From Gnetum montanum (taxonomy: Eukaryota > Streptophyta > Gnetopsida > Gnetales > Gnetaceae): 56,567 nt of DNA. The translations under genes were made by a program, and so were the position numbers. Of this stretch, positions 25,700-37,300 are shown one piece after another. Positions within the stretch are counted from its first letter, which is position 1. Each line of letters starts with the position of its first letter. The stretch covers positions 349,914 through 406,480 of the forward strand of contig MNCI01001334.1 of NCBI GenBank assembly GCA_015680685.1, written 5' to 3'. The notes beneath the pieces were generated by a model. It was not told the origin of the DNA, made no database searches, and saw only the letters and a program-made list of their open reading frames with translations.

Positions 25700-26142
25700 G
25701 TCATGTCCACATTTTCATAACCAGAATTGTCTTCAAGATATCAATATGATTTTGACACAAAATAGTATATACTATAAAATACGATTCGAATTTATAAGTC
25801 TGGCATGGTTGAATGACACCCATTCCAGTTTTTTCCAAATCATATTTTTTATTACCTGTCTGTATAGATTGAAATTGAGTTGACAATATAGCATAGGAAC
25901 ACCACCATTGGCTTCCTTTAGGTAGTTCATGTTGTTGGCTTATGTTGAATTCAAATAAGTGTTAGGTTATTGTGTTAAGCCCAAACAAATGGTGGGTTGT
26001 GATTAACTAGCTCACGTCTTGGCTTCTGTTAATTTTTGGGAGATCTAGTTCTATTTCAAATTTTTATTTTGTGAACAGTCAAAGGCATTCCTATTCTATG
26101 ATTTCCTTGGTAATCAGATGTTTCTGTTATCTATTTTTTCAG

Positions 26143-26266
26143 GTAAAGTGCCTTATAAGAATGTGTTAACACATAGGTTTGTGTTGGATGAGAGAGGACA
26201 CAAAATAAGTCACTTGGAAACGTAATGGATCCTCTGGTTGTGATTTAGGGTGGCAAAAATCAGAAG
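26143..26266 (+). pseudogene. IleRS exon: KMSKS loop, frameshift and TAG
   Basis: After TTTTTTCAG it reads GKVPYKNVLTHRFVLDERG, then the KMSKS loop, which is only AAA-ATA-AGT before the frame shifts. About four bases of the expected 'agtaagtca' are lost. In the shifted frame LGNVMDPLVVI is readable, then TAG at 26246 where the family has Glu or Gln, then GGKNQK up to the donor at 26267. KMSKS holds the ATP phosphates during adenylation, so this copy could not encode an active enzyme. Confidence 0.9.
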
Positions 26267-26345
26267 GTTTGTTCTCTTCTGGTGTTGAACTAAATGATTT
26301 ACTTAATTTCTTCATGAATACATGTCAGCTTATTCTTCTTGATAG

Positions 26346-26510
26346 GAGGAACCAGTATATGGAGCAGATGTACTGCAACTCGGGGTGTCAAGTGTTGATT
26401 ATACTAGTGATGTATTGATTGGTCCTCAAATTTTGAGACAAATATCAGATATATATCGAAAATTGCGTGGAACTGTGAGATATCTCCTTTCAAATCTTCA
26501 TGGTTGGAAA
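26346..26510 (+). CDS. IleRS exon: start of anticodon-binding domain
   Basis: An open 165-base, phase-0 exon reading [19 protein letters not shown], then [20 protein letters not shown] and [16 protein letters not shown], with AG acceptor and GTAAGT donor. The family motif RLWVSS is QLGVSS here: Arg to Gln (CGA to CAA fits CpG decay) and Trp to Gly. It links the catalytic core to the helical anticodon-binding domain. Confidence 0.9.
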
Positions 26511-26952
26511 GTAAGTTTCATTAAAAATCATATATTTATATTTTTAAGCCCTGTGAAATGTTTGGCTAAAATTAAATACGAATTAAATTATCATGGAAAT
26601 ATTGCTTTCTATTGCTGTTCGTTATACTTTGTTGGTTCCTGTAAATGCTTATATTAGCTATTGTTTATAATTTTGTGGATTGAGATGGCAATTCTATATG
26701 ATACCCTGCCTATGATAGATAAATATGCTCTATTTCAACTAGCAAATGTCATAAGAAATATCAAAGATAGTTACGTGTGTTATCAATTTTATAAGATATT
26801 CCAGGTATGATGGCGTTGTTTCATTAATAGCATGTCTCGTGTTGCAGACTCTTCTCTAATTAATGAGCTTTCTTAATAATCCATCTATAGTGATTAAAAT
26901 GGAGATTTTAATTTTAAGGTAAATGGTTTTTCAGGATTTATTTTAGTTTTTC

Positions 26953-27182
26953 TTAAACCATCTTGAGAATGATGTGGTGTTATTCTCTAAATCCATTTTG
27001 ATTCAAATGTCCATGCAAATAGTCTTGCTTTAGTCTCCATGATTTAAAATCAAAATGGATTCAAAGAATAACACCATGATATAACAAATTATTTGCATGA
27101 TCTGGAATCTTGCTTTAGTCTTCATGCAAATAGTCTTGCTTTAGTCTCCATGATATAATAAACCATCTTGAACATGATATAG
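26953..27182. repeat. Nested direct and inverted repeats
   Basis: About 28-base arms at 26976-27005 and 27047-27074 are inverted copies (ggtgttattct...aatccattttgatt) around a 40-base loop. A 31-base direct repeat (atgcaaatagtcttgctttagtctccatgat) sits in that loop and again at about 27124-27154. The flanking phrase 'aaaccatcttga' also occurs twice. A MITE or foldback remnant is possible. Confidence 0.7.
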
Positions 27183-28249
27183 TTATAGGCTTAATGAATT
27201 TTTTTTCTGACCTACACGTATATCTATATGAAACTGAAACCAAAACTAAAACTGAACATTTATTTTGTCCGAAGACCCATAGGATCTATTGGATAGATAT
27301 TACATTTTCACGAAAAATAAAGACAAACTCTACAAATTGACCAACCACCAATTGGGGCAACAAAAATAATTCATACAAGTCTTTTGTTGTAACATTATAA
27401 TGCTATCTCAAATGTTGTAACACTAAGCTAACACCTCATTGTATATATAAATGATCACTCAATTACAACTATCAGTAATAAATACTTGCACACTGAGGTA
27501 CAACAGTTGTACCATTGTCATTAATTACAACTATCAACTCATTGCATGTTTATTGCTTCTTTCCATCCCATGCCATTTAATGTTAGCCTATGCAGTTGAG
27601 TAAATATTTGCTTGGGGAAACTTGGTGATAAATTTAATGGGCATCAAACCACATTGTTATTCAAATTTAAACCTTCAGTTGTACATTTCAGTTAGTTTAG
27701 ATGATGGCATGTGACTTTTTAGTTAAGATGTGTGCTTTGCATCACCCAAGTTACAAGTTTGATTTCAGTGGGCTACCTTCTGAGATATTCGAGCAATATG
27801 TGAAAGAAAAGGGTTTGAAATTGAACCATTCCAAAAGGATATTGTGAATGATTCTGGGTCTGTCATGCAATGTGAACAAGCTTAAAGGCATGTGCAAGTT
27901 CTTCTGAAGGGTTAATTATATGGTTAGAAGTTATAGTTCAAGCTTGCATTACATAAGTTATAATTTGTATGGACTCTGAAGGGTTAATTAATGTGGATCC
28001 CAGAGAAACACACTCTCAAATAGGACCACCATTTATCTAAAATGAATGGAAAATCACTCAACCATAAAAATATTATCTTGTTCGATGCTTATTTTTGTGC
28101 TCTCTTAAAATATTATAAGAACTTATATTGTACTACCATAGTGTTATATTACAGTAGTCAATTTAAAATTTTTCAAAGAATGTTCATACTTTTATATAGG
28201 ATCAGAAATGTTATTTCTTATAAATAACAATTGTGATCAAATTTGAAAA
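27183..28249. other. Intron sequence without recognised feature
   Basis: This stretch should contain, or lie near, the missing IleRS exon for the region between LHDWK and QRF. I could not find a convincing match. A tRNA-like B-box word (GTTTGATTTC) occurs near 27755. Confidence 0.4.
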
Positions 28250-29200
28250 ATTGAAAAATGAAATTGTGAGTTTTGGTGGATTGACTAAGATTTTTGAAAT
28301 GGGTGGAGGGAGCAAGGCATGGGACGAAGGCAGAGAGAATGAGGCAGGGAGTGTGAATGGGTGAGGGTCACATGGGGGAGGTTGAGACCATGGCGGACCC
28401 ATAGGGGGAGGATCTAGTGTAGTTGGTTCGAAGGGAAGCCCCACAGAGGATGGAGGTCCTATGGAGCTTGGGGGAGAAGGCCCTAGGGGATTTGGCTCAA
28501 GTTGGGAGTAGTTGGCTAGGGGGGGCCATTGAAAAGGCTTGGAACCTTGGTGATGGTGGCATTAAGTCCATCTCCTGGTTGGGAGGAATGCTAAGATTGC
28601 AGGTGAAGGGGTCGTTTCAAGATGGACTATGCACTATGGAGTTAAGCTCTATTGGGAAGTTTGTCTCTTCTAAGTCATGACCAAGGCTAGATCTAATTAA
28701 GTGTTGGGTTATTGCCTCGTGGGTCATGGGGGAGGTCTAGGTCCAATCACTCACTAAGGATATGCTACTATTCATTTTTCAAACTTTAGAGGAAAGAGAC
28801 TGAGTTTTGTTGGGGGTCTGTGGTTCTTTGGGGCCAGGGGCCAAGGGTGCATCGGGAGGCTTGGCTTTTCTCATGGATGCCCATTTGGGTTAGGGTCTTG
28901 CAGGTGCCTTGGGAGCTCTAGAACGAGGATTTCCTAAAGGCTCTAGTGGGCCACTTTGGGGAGTTTATCTACTTTGATAAGTTCATGAACAACTTCTTGA
29001 GTTTTTGCATTAATAATTGTAATAGTCTTTCTATGTGTTTGCATGCATGGTTTGTTGTGAGGTTGTGTATGTGCTTTGCTTGGACTATGGTGGAAGTGAT
29101 TGATTGGAATAGTAATAAATTTGTTGGCTTGATTTTTTATATGTATTAAGACTAAATGTTTAAATACTTTATTCATAAGAAATATGCTTTAAAATACATG
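28250..29200 (+). mobile_element. G-rich element fragment, possible LINE 5' region
   Basis: Strongly G-rich on the + strand, unlike its AT-rich surroundings and like the L1-type LINE at 31.3-35.4 kb. An 85-codon open frame begins at 28423, but no domain is recognised. The end carries a 'ttttttatatgtattaag' tail followed by AT-rich DNA. It may be the 5' part of a LINE or an independent fragment. Confidence 0.35.
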
Positions 29201-31230
29201 CTAGGAATGTTTTAGAAAAATAATAAATATATGGGAAAACAAATTATTTTTTGTTCTATTTGAACAAAGATGTTGAGAAACAAAATAAAAACAAAGGGAG
29301 ATATGCTAAGGTGTACCTCAAGAGCTGAAACACATATGTTGAGATGTAAATGATTTAAAAAGGAAATGCAAAAGAATGCTCATTACTAAGGAACTTGACC
29401 TATGAATCAAGTTGGAGGAATCTGACCCATGAATCAAGGATATTGTGCGCAAATATCATAGCTTTTATTTTATTTTTTGTAAGCATATGAAATATTTCAT
29501 GTGATGCATTCTTCTTTTTAGTTTAAAATAGTAGAATATAAGTACCCTCTCCATGGTTATAGAAAGGTCACATGATGACCTTTTAAGCCTCAAAAGACGA
29601 TGGAAAAATTCACATCATTGATTACTTCAATAAAAAGGTGTCTTATTTGATTATGTATTCTAAACTTGCCCTTATCATGACTATATTTTGAAAACTCTTT
29701 CCTGCATCTTATGACAATCCTAAATGGTACAGAGATGGATATTATGCTTGAATGTTTTGTAATTATCAAGAGGAATTGAACCTAAGATTTAGCAAAATTT
29801 GAATTCTGAAATATCGAAAGCTATTGATTTAGGAATTGAACCTACAACCTGGGAATATACATATGTTATTGGATTTTGATAGTGATCATGGAAAGAATTG
29901 AATGCATGACTCATTGATGTGAGGGAAAACAAGAACTTTAAAAAGAAAAGAAAAGGAAACAAATAGTTTCAAAGAAAGAGTCAATTACAAGAAACAACCC
30001 ATTATCTTTTATTCCACAAACAAATAGGGAGAGAAGGAGAGGGAAGAGACACATGAGGCAAAAGTAGCTAAGCAGGACCAAGAAAAAAGGGATACAATAG
30101 CAAGGAGTGTGGCTAGGAAGGGAGAGAAGATTGTGGCTGGTATAGGAGATAGCATAAAGAAAGAAAACTAGTGTTGCATATCATTCCAACATTCTGATAA
30201 TTCCTCCTAGTAAGTAAGAAATCTGGGCAAGGAGGTAAAATGATCTATCTTTGTTCTATTTGATAATGACTAGCAAGGCTAATTTCCTCAACTTCTCTTC
30301 TTGCTTGCTTAATCACCTTCACAATGCTTGTATGAAATTATCAAGATTGTTGTTGTAAGCTTGGATTGTTGAATCCTTTATTGCTATTTTGGATCTCTCC
30401 ACCTGTCCTTTAAACTCTCACACCTAAATCACACGGATGAGTGTTTTTTTTTTTTAACAATTTACAAACACATAATGATTTGGGACATTTTTGGCAAAAG
30501 ATTGCCAATAAGGGCCAAGGATCCCTAATATGAGGATTGGTACTATTGGCAAAAAGTGAGAGTAGACTTGAGCCCATGGATAATTGTGAATGTTTTACAA
30601 TTGTTGAATTCTTGGGTTTTGGTTGAAATTTGGTTGATGAACCCTTCCCCTTTGAATGCATAAATCTTGGGTTTGAGTCTTGATTTATAATTTTTTTTCT
30701 ATATCTTTTTGTAAGTCTGATGAAGTGGGGGAAAACCTAGGATGTTAATTTATGGTTATGATTTATCTATTAAAACATATGAGTTGCTTGATTGATTATT
30801 AATGGTATGATGGTTACAAAAGTTAAATTCAGATGATCATGTTTTGCGAGTGTTGCTGGAAAATATATAATATTATATGCCATCGAACAAATCTAAGATT
30901 ATTGATTTATCTACCTTTTGTGGTCATTTCTTTGGTTTACAAATGTGTAGATGATTCTAATTAGATATTTCTTTTTAGGTTGAATAAAAAAAAGAGCTTG
31001 ATTTTTAAATTTGATGAATCTTGCACAGTTTTTTACTGTGGTAATTTCTTTTCAAAATTATTTCTTAATTCTTAAAATTAATATTGATTGACTTGTTGCA
31101 GAGCTAGATCTTGGGGCTACTGATTTTGCTTTAATTTTATATGTTAATGTCAGTTTTATTATTGTAAAAAGAAAGTCACTTATGCATTTTCTTCTTTCAA
31201 CTGATTTTTTTTGCGGCTTCGATTGCTAGC
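29201..31230. other. Intron sequence without recognised feature
   Basis: AT-rich, no coding similarity seen. Two copies of a 'taggaattgaacct'-type word near 29775 and 29830 look like eroded tRNA-derived (B-box) sequence. Confidence 0.4.
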
Positions 31231-31259
31231 CCTTGCTGCCTATGAATGGGTGTTATAGA

Positions 31260-34200
31260 GGTTCTATGTTTGGAGGTCGTTGTCCTCTATCGAATTGTTG
31301 AAGGAGGTCATCCTAGAGCTACCATTTGGAGAAGAGAAGCTTGTGGAATATAAGAACGTCCCCTCCAATGATCCAATCTTGGTTTTTCTACATTGTGGAC
31401 CCCTGACAACATGTGAGACCTACAATAAGGGTAACCACACTACTAAAGATTATAAAGTACGTTCTAGAGATGTTGGGCTGAATAGATGACCAAATGTTGA
31501 GGGTTGGGTGTTGATGGAAAAAAAGGAACACCCTTCTTCTTTACCTTCTTCCCTATGGTGTTTGGGAGGGGGTGTGTGTGTGCGTGCGAAGGGGGNNNNN
31601 NNNNNNNNNNNNNNNNNNTGGGGGGTGGCAAGGGGGATGGGGGAAGATCTTATGTCTCAAGAAACAAATCAAGAATCTATGGACTACAAAGAAGTATTCT
31701 TTTAGAATAGCTTAGATGGTCCTCCAACAGAGAGTTTTGGACCTTTAGGCCCGACAGGAGAATGGTGAACCTTTGGAGAAGGAAGAGCATGACTTAATAG
31801 TTGAAATCCAACTATTGGATAGAGAAGAGGAGCAATACTAGAAAGAGAGATCTAGAGGCCTATGGCTTAGGGAGGGGGACAGGAATCCCTACTTCTTTTT
31901 TGCTACTGCAAAAGCCAATAATCAAGCCAAAAAGATCCACCACATTCTTTAGGGGAAAACCCTCTTGCATGATATGTAGAACATTCCTCAAGAGATACAG
32001 AAGCATTGGGCGAGGATTTGAACTAGGGGAGATTCCTCCCCTATCTCCATCCAAATTTAAAAATTTATTGGAAAGGGGGATAACAATAGACTAGTTGCCC
32101 TATAACCATGTTGGAACTCTTTGAGGCTATGGCTTTCCTCAAAGCTACTAGGACCCCAGGGCCTGATGGTTGGCCCATCGAGTTCTTCTAGGAATTCTTT
32201 GATATCCTTAATAACATCCTAGATGCCTTCAACCTTATGCTAAAGTAGGGACAAGTTCCCCACAAAATCAATTGCTAATTAATTGTGCTCATTTTGAAGA
32301 TCCCAAACCCCATGGTGCCCATGCACTATAGACTAACTGCAGTGTGTAATACATTACTCAGACTCTTCACCAAAATCCTTGTTCAATGACTACAACCATT
32401 GATGTTGTGTTTGGTTGGTGCTCATTAGGTTGGCTTTGTTAAAGGAAGATATATGCAAGACTAGATCTTGTTGCTTTAGGAAACCATGCACTCCATACAA
32501 AGAGGTTGGCTCCCTAGTATGTGTATCAAACTTGATATTGCAAAGGCCTATGATACCATTCAATGGGATGCTTTTTGAGACATTACGCTCATGAAGGGAT
32601 TTCACCCAAAAGTTTTGGTTCTCTGCATCAACCTGCAAGCCACAGGGGCCTAATCCGTTGATTTAAATGCTTGGCTTTGGGGGTTTTCCTCCCCAAAAAG
32701 GTGATCTTCTTTCCTCCTATTATTTTATCATCACCATGGATACCATGAAATTTTATTGTAGGGAGGAGAAGGTCAAAGGATAAAACATTAAAGGGTTTAC
32801 TTGCATTATGGAATATTATGCCAATGACACAATTCTTATGACCAGATGACACAATTCTTATGATCCACGTGGTTGTGCCATAGGCCCTGGCTATCAACAT
32901 GGCTATGGATAGGATGGTAAAAGAAATTGGCTTGAAGTTGAATAAGGAGAAATCAACAATACACTTCCTTCATATGGAAGGATCAGTTCAAAGGCAAGTT
33001 TGTCAAGAGCTTGGAATTTTGAAGTGTACCATTCAAGTCTCTTATCTAGGGATGCCCATGTTTGCCTAGGGTAGATTGGCGACCTTGACTCATTTGATTT
33101 AGTGGATCTAGTCCTGAGTAGGTTTGTAGACCATGTGTTTTCTAATAAGAAAAGGGAAAATGATCTTGGCCACATTTTTCCTCTTGGCTATTGCTAGATA
33201 TGTTGCCTCTATTGCTACACCACCAAATGGTGTCATCAACAAAATTGACCAAATTATACGAAACTTTATTTGGTGTGGAGGTAAGGGTTGAGAACCCTGC
33301 ACCTTGTCTACTAGGACAAGGACTCATTCATATGGCAGAACTTTTGCAATTATGCCCATAATATAACTTAATGGGGGATGATGGGGCCTAGCTATGCAAA
33401 CTTATAAAATTTAAATATCCAATGGAGCATGGCTATAGAAAATTAAATGTTTCGGTTGGCTTGTGTTGTAGGGCATGCTACTTGTTCGTGCCTACCTGAA
33501 GGCATGGGGAATAATAAATGAGGATAGTTGCCCCCTCTGCAATGTTGACATAGAAACTGTGCAACACCTATTTCTATAGTGTTCTTATGCTTCAGACGTC
33601 TGGCCTTCTGCTACCATTCTCCTATCTCTACAAGTGCATGGGGATTCGCATGCAACGGTGGTTCTATGGTGCATTTGGAAAATCAGGAACATAGATTTTT
33701 TAAACTAGGTTGCCCCCTTCATCATTGCAAATGGCTCTCTCAACTACTTGGTTGTGGAAGGAGGCTATTGCGGTGATGGGGGTGACAACGACATACAAGC
33801 TTGATGCAGACAGATTCTGCAATAATTAGGAATTGTGGGCTTTGATTGTGTAGATGTGGTGGGATGATCTACTACCGTTGGTGGAGAACCCCAACCTCGT
33901 TGATGCCAACTTCTACAAGTGGTGGAGGGGGGACTCCACCACTTTTTGTGAGGTGTGGATTAACCTCATGGATTTTTCTTTGGTAGGGTACCTAGGGGTG
34001 CATGCAACAGGGAAGATGGTGTTGCTGATTGGTTGGAGGTTGCAGAACATGGAGGGCTTCTTCCAGGGGCTGGTGCCGATTGGTAGTAGCTAGGTCCCTA
34101 GGTCAATGCTCTTGCTACTTTGGTAGGCAATCACAAAGCTTTTCAATAGATACTTCATCCAATTTGGGAATGTATGGAAGCTGCAAGAGGTCCATTTTGC

Positions 34201-35450
34201 GTTCTTGCGATGCATGTGTTTGGGTCAGCCTACCAATATCCCTAAATTCTTCTTAGCTTCCCTTCAACAGGAAAGGTAGGGGAAACACTTTGGTCTTATC
34301 TTGGCCCTTTGGTGGGTGGTGTAGCCAAGTGATCTAGGGCTTGTCTGGCCCTCAGTTTTTTCATGTCTATTTACGAACAATGTAGCCCTGTTGAGGAGGA
34401 TTTTTTCTCCTCGGACCTTGTGCTATGGAATGACATGACAGTGCTAGGCGAGAGGTCCACTTAACCTCCAGATTTTAGGAAGAAGATTCTCCTGGCTTAG
34501 AAGGTTGTGCACTAGGAGTTGCAAGCTAGTTTCCAAGAGGAGTTCGCAAAGGCAACAATTGAGTTTGAAGAGAGAATATGCAAAGAGGAGCAGGCTAAGT
34601 GGGAGGCCATGCTTCTCAAGTGGGACTAGCAAGACTAGGCTACGACAATGGAGGAAAGTCAGTGCAACAAAGAAGTAACTAAGGAAGAAAGAAGGCACCA
34701 TTTGGAACGAGTTGGAAGAACAGCTATGTGCGTAGATCTGAGAAGACCTACTCAGGGAGGAGTAGGAAAGGAAGTTGCAAGAGGAGGAACAACAATACAT
34801 TTGGACTTGCTTGAAGAATAGCAAGTTAAGAGTTGCCTGGACACTGACCATGAGTCTAATGGTTGCTGTTGGTTCCAGAATGGAAGATGCTCATATGTTG
34901 TACTAGGTATCAATGGAAATGTTGCTTGGACTGCTTTATGACACTACATTTGAATTACTTTCACTAAGCTTTTTCCTAACGAGACCAAAAGTCTAGTGCC
35001 TGAGGACAAATAGAAGAGTGAAGACAAGTACAAGGAATTCCAAGAACCAGCTATTTTTATGACCATTGAAAACTACAGGTCTATCCTAGAAGTGTTACAC
35101 TCCCAAAAAAAGGCTAGATGTGCATGTACTAGGTTGCTGCACTCCATCCGACAGGGTTTCATTGTCAATCTATTGTCAAGGGTGCTAGGTTGTCTATTTA
35201 GGGCCTTTCCCTTTTGGCCTTGGTTCTCCAGGGTTTTTTTGGGGTGGCTTTTGTTCTGCCCCAGTCCCATACACCCCGACATTAATTTTTTTTTTCTTGT
35301 TTTGCCCTTGGGGAGGGCTTCCTGAAAAACATTTTGCCTGGTTCTACTTGGTGGGTGTTTACACCCTAGGAATTTGGCTTGGGGGTGTACACTGCCCAAG
35401 GTAATTGTTCATAATCTGTTTGAATCTTAATACAACCTGACCTTTTCTTA
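31260..35450 (+). mobile_element. L1-type LINE, sense, decayed, endonuclease missing
   Basis: A zinc-knuckle-like ORF1 end (VFLHCGPLTTCETYNKGNH then TTKDY; two Cys already Tyr) lies at 31280-31490. An assembly gap follows, then RT: GLWLREGDRNPYFFF, TPGPDGWPIEFF near 32.16 kb, FVKGRYMQD, and IKLDIAKAYDTIQWDAF. The catalytic box is YAND at 32817-32828, where active enzymes have YADD. Then come NKIDQIIRNFIWCGG, a zinc-ribbon (CPLCNVDIETVQHLFL near 33.54 kb) and a Glu-rich coiled-coil tail near 34.5-34.8 kb. An A-rich end lies at 35450-35485. There are many TAG stops. No endonuclease is seen between the knuckle and RT. Confidence 0.8.
31596..31618. other. Assembly gap (23 N)
   Basis: Unknown bases flanked on both sides by G runs, so a G-rich simple repeat probably stopped the assembly. 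The true length is unknown. Confidence 0.95.
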
Positions 35451-35705
35451 AAATAAGAAAAAGAAAAGAGAAAAGAAGAAAAAGCTATGGTAAAATCCTA
35501 GAAGTTTTTTTTAAAAAAAAATTGGTTATATTATTATAGCAAGCATGGTCATTGATTGTGGAATTTGTTCTTTAGAAATGCTAACTCTAGAGTATCAACC
35601 TACAAATATAAAACAAAGTTTTCTACTGTTATAAGTTTGTTTGAAATGAATTGCATTTTCCTAGAGAGAAAAGTAACTGTTCATATTATCTCTGTTTGAC
35701 TACAG

Positions 35706-35777
35706 ACCATGCAGGTTTGCAATTGTTGACTTGTCAAACTTCTATTTTGATGTTGCCAAAGATCGGTTGTATGTTGG
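35706..35777 (+). pseudogene. IleRS exon: anticodon-binding domain
   Basis: After GACTACAG it reads FAIVDLSNFYFDVAKDRLYV, then the split Gly codon gg|g, matching the family QRFTIVDLSNFYFDIAKDRLYTG. The first bases (accatgcaggttt) are out of register with the family IIQRF by about two bases, suggesting a small deletion. The donor GTACGT is intact. The preceding 40 or so residues of the family have no match in the 9.2-kb intron, which carries LINE insertions. Confidence 0.85.
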
Positions 35778-36760
35778 GTACGTACAATAGTTACGAATAC
35801 TGTTAGCATCATCCTTTTTATAGAGCTTTTTCCAGGCAGTCTCTGTAAATTTCAGATTGGGTTGATTTATTGTTGTAAAGCATAAATTTCACTATTTTCG
35901 TTCTACACATGACAAAAGAGAGCAGCCATTTCATCTTAATGTTGTCAGAATGCCACTCTCTTTTGCTGCATCTCCAAATATCTCCAAATATCCTAAAACT
36001 ATGAATCTTTTCGTACTGTTTTCAGAGGCCAAATGCCTAAAGCACCTCTTTGAGAAAGCAGTCTTGGTATATGGTTTCAGTTGGAAAGAGCAGCTGTTAT
36101 ATTTTTTATGTTTAACTGTATGATGGTGAGAATCCCAAAGTTATTCATTTTTTATTATCTTAAAACATCACTATCGCTCAACCAAGATGAAAAAGAATCC
36201 AATACCAGCCTAGCATTTAAATAATGCATGCTGGCTAAAGAATTCAGCCATTTCAGCTAATTGCTGTTAACAATTGATCAGCCTTATAATTGTAGAAAAG
36301 ATTTCATCATTTCGGGGTCAAATTTTTCCATTAAGATTTAGCAATATATCTATAGCCACCCACTGGACCATACATTTCAACTGTGCCCTTCAGATCACAT
36401 TTACACTGAGACTCAAATTACTAAGTCATGCTACGTCAATATGGCTACCTAATACTATATTTCCTTTTTTCCCGATCGAATAAAGAAGCCGAGTCAAAAT
36501 TGATGAGATACAGGCCAAGAGAGTTTACCTTCTATTTTATAATATGCACTAACAATTTTCCATGTGCACCGAATTAACTGTAAAATATCATCATAAAAGG
36601 AATGACGAAATCCATCAGTTAGAATTGCATATCATACATTTAGATTTTGGTGCACTCAAATACCTGAGACATTGTCTAATAGAAGACCTTGCTAAAACAG
36701 AAAGTACATGAAATGCTTAGTTTTAGGAAGGCAAGGAAGTTTCCAAAGTCTTCTGAAGTT

Positions 36761-36882
36761 AGTATGCCATCACCTTTCAGAATCATGGTGATCAAAATTT
36801 ATTGCATCTAACAGCAATCCAAACTCCTAAGTATGCCATTGCCTTTCAGAATCATAGTGAACAAAATTTATTGCATCTAAAA
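36761..36882. repeat. Tandem direct repeat in intron
   Basis: Two copies of about 51 bases (agtatgccat..cctttcagaatcat.gtga.caaaatttattgcatctaa) at 36761-36812 and 36832-36882 with a few differences. Non-coding. Confidence 0.8.
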
Positions 36883-37050
36883 CTCCTGAGTTTAGCCAAA
36901 AAATATGCTTTGCAAGTACTATATGGAAGAACATGTTTCAGACACCTATGTGTATATGCCAAAGCGTTGAACATTCTGTTACTTCATTCCTTGTTATTTC
37001 CCCTAAATGCCTTACATTTTTATTTGTTTATACATCTCTACATCTAACAG

Positions 37051-37300
37051 GAGTAAGAATAGCCTTACAAGGAAGAGTTCTCAAACTGTTCTAGCAGAGA
37101 ATCTACTTTGCATTGTAAGGACCACAGCTCCTATTCTCCTTCACATGGCAGAGGATGCATGGCAGCACCTGCCATTTTCATACATTGGTCATGATGGCCG
37201 TGCGGCAGAATTTGTTTTTGAAGCTTGTTGGCCCAGAATAGATGGCAAATGGTTGTCATTGACAGAAAATGATGTTCAGTTATGGACAAAGATCCTTGAG
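37051..37300 (+). CDS. IleRS exon: anticodon-binding helices
   Basis: An open 250-base exon that completes the gg|g Gly codon. It reads SKNSLTRKSSQTVLAENLL, then TAPILLHMAEDAWQHLPF, AAEFVFEACWP, WLSLTENDVQLW and KILE. These match the family TRRSCQTVL, APIVPHLAEDVWQNLPF and WLSF in order. Acceptor CTAACAG and donor GAG|GTCT are intact. Family Pro-His-Leu is Leu-His-Met here. No lesion. Confidence 0.92.

Noticed and set aside
28042-28227. Possible missing IleRS exon ending in KIFQR
   Set aside because: Only a few residues resemble the family YQFFKIFQ segment, and the rest does not align. It is kept only as something to test.
31504-31710. Open frames spanning the N run
   Set aside because: They cross unknown sequence and sit in decayed LINE DNA, so they carry no evidence of a gene.
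34444-34851. 135-codon minus-strand open frame
   Set aside because: It is the shadow of the coiled-coil tail of the sense LINE; the Leu/Ser-rich composition is the complement of Glu/Lys-rich codons.
9423-34900. TAG read as Gln or Trp, i.e. a changed genetic code or stop suppression
   Set aside because: The same copies also carry frameshifts, TGA stops and lost catalytic residues, and IleRS itself ends with TAG. Decay of CHG sites explains the pattern more simply.
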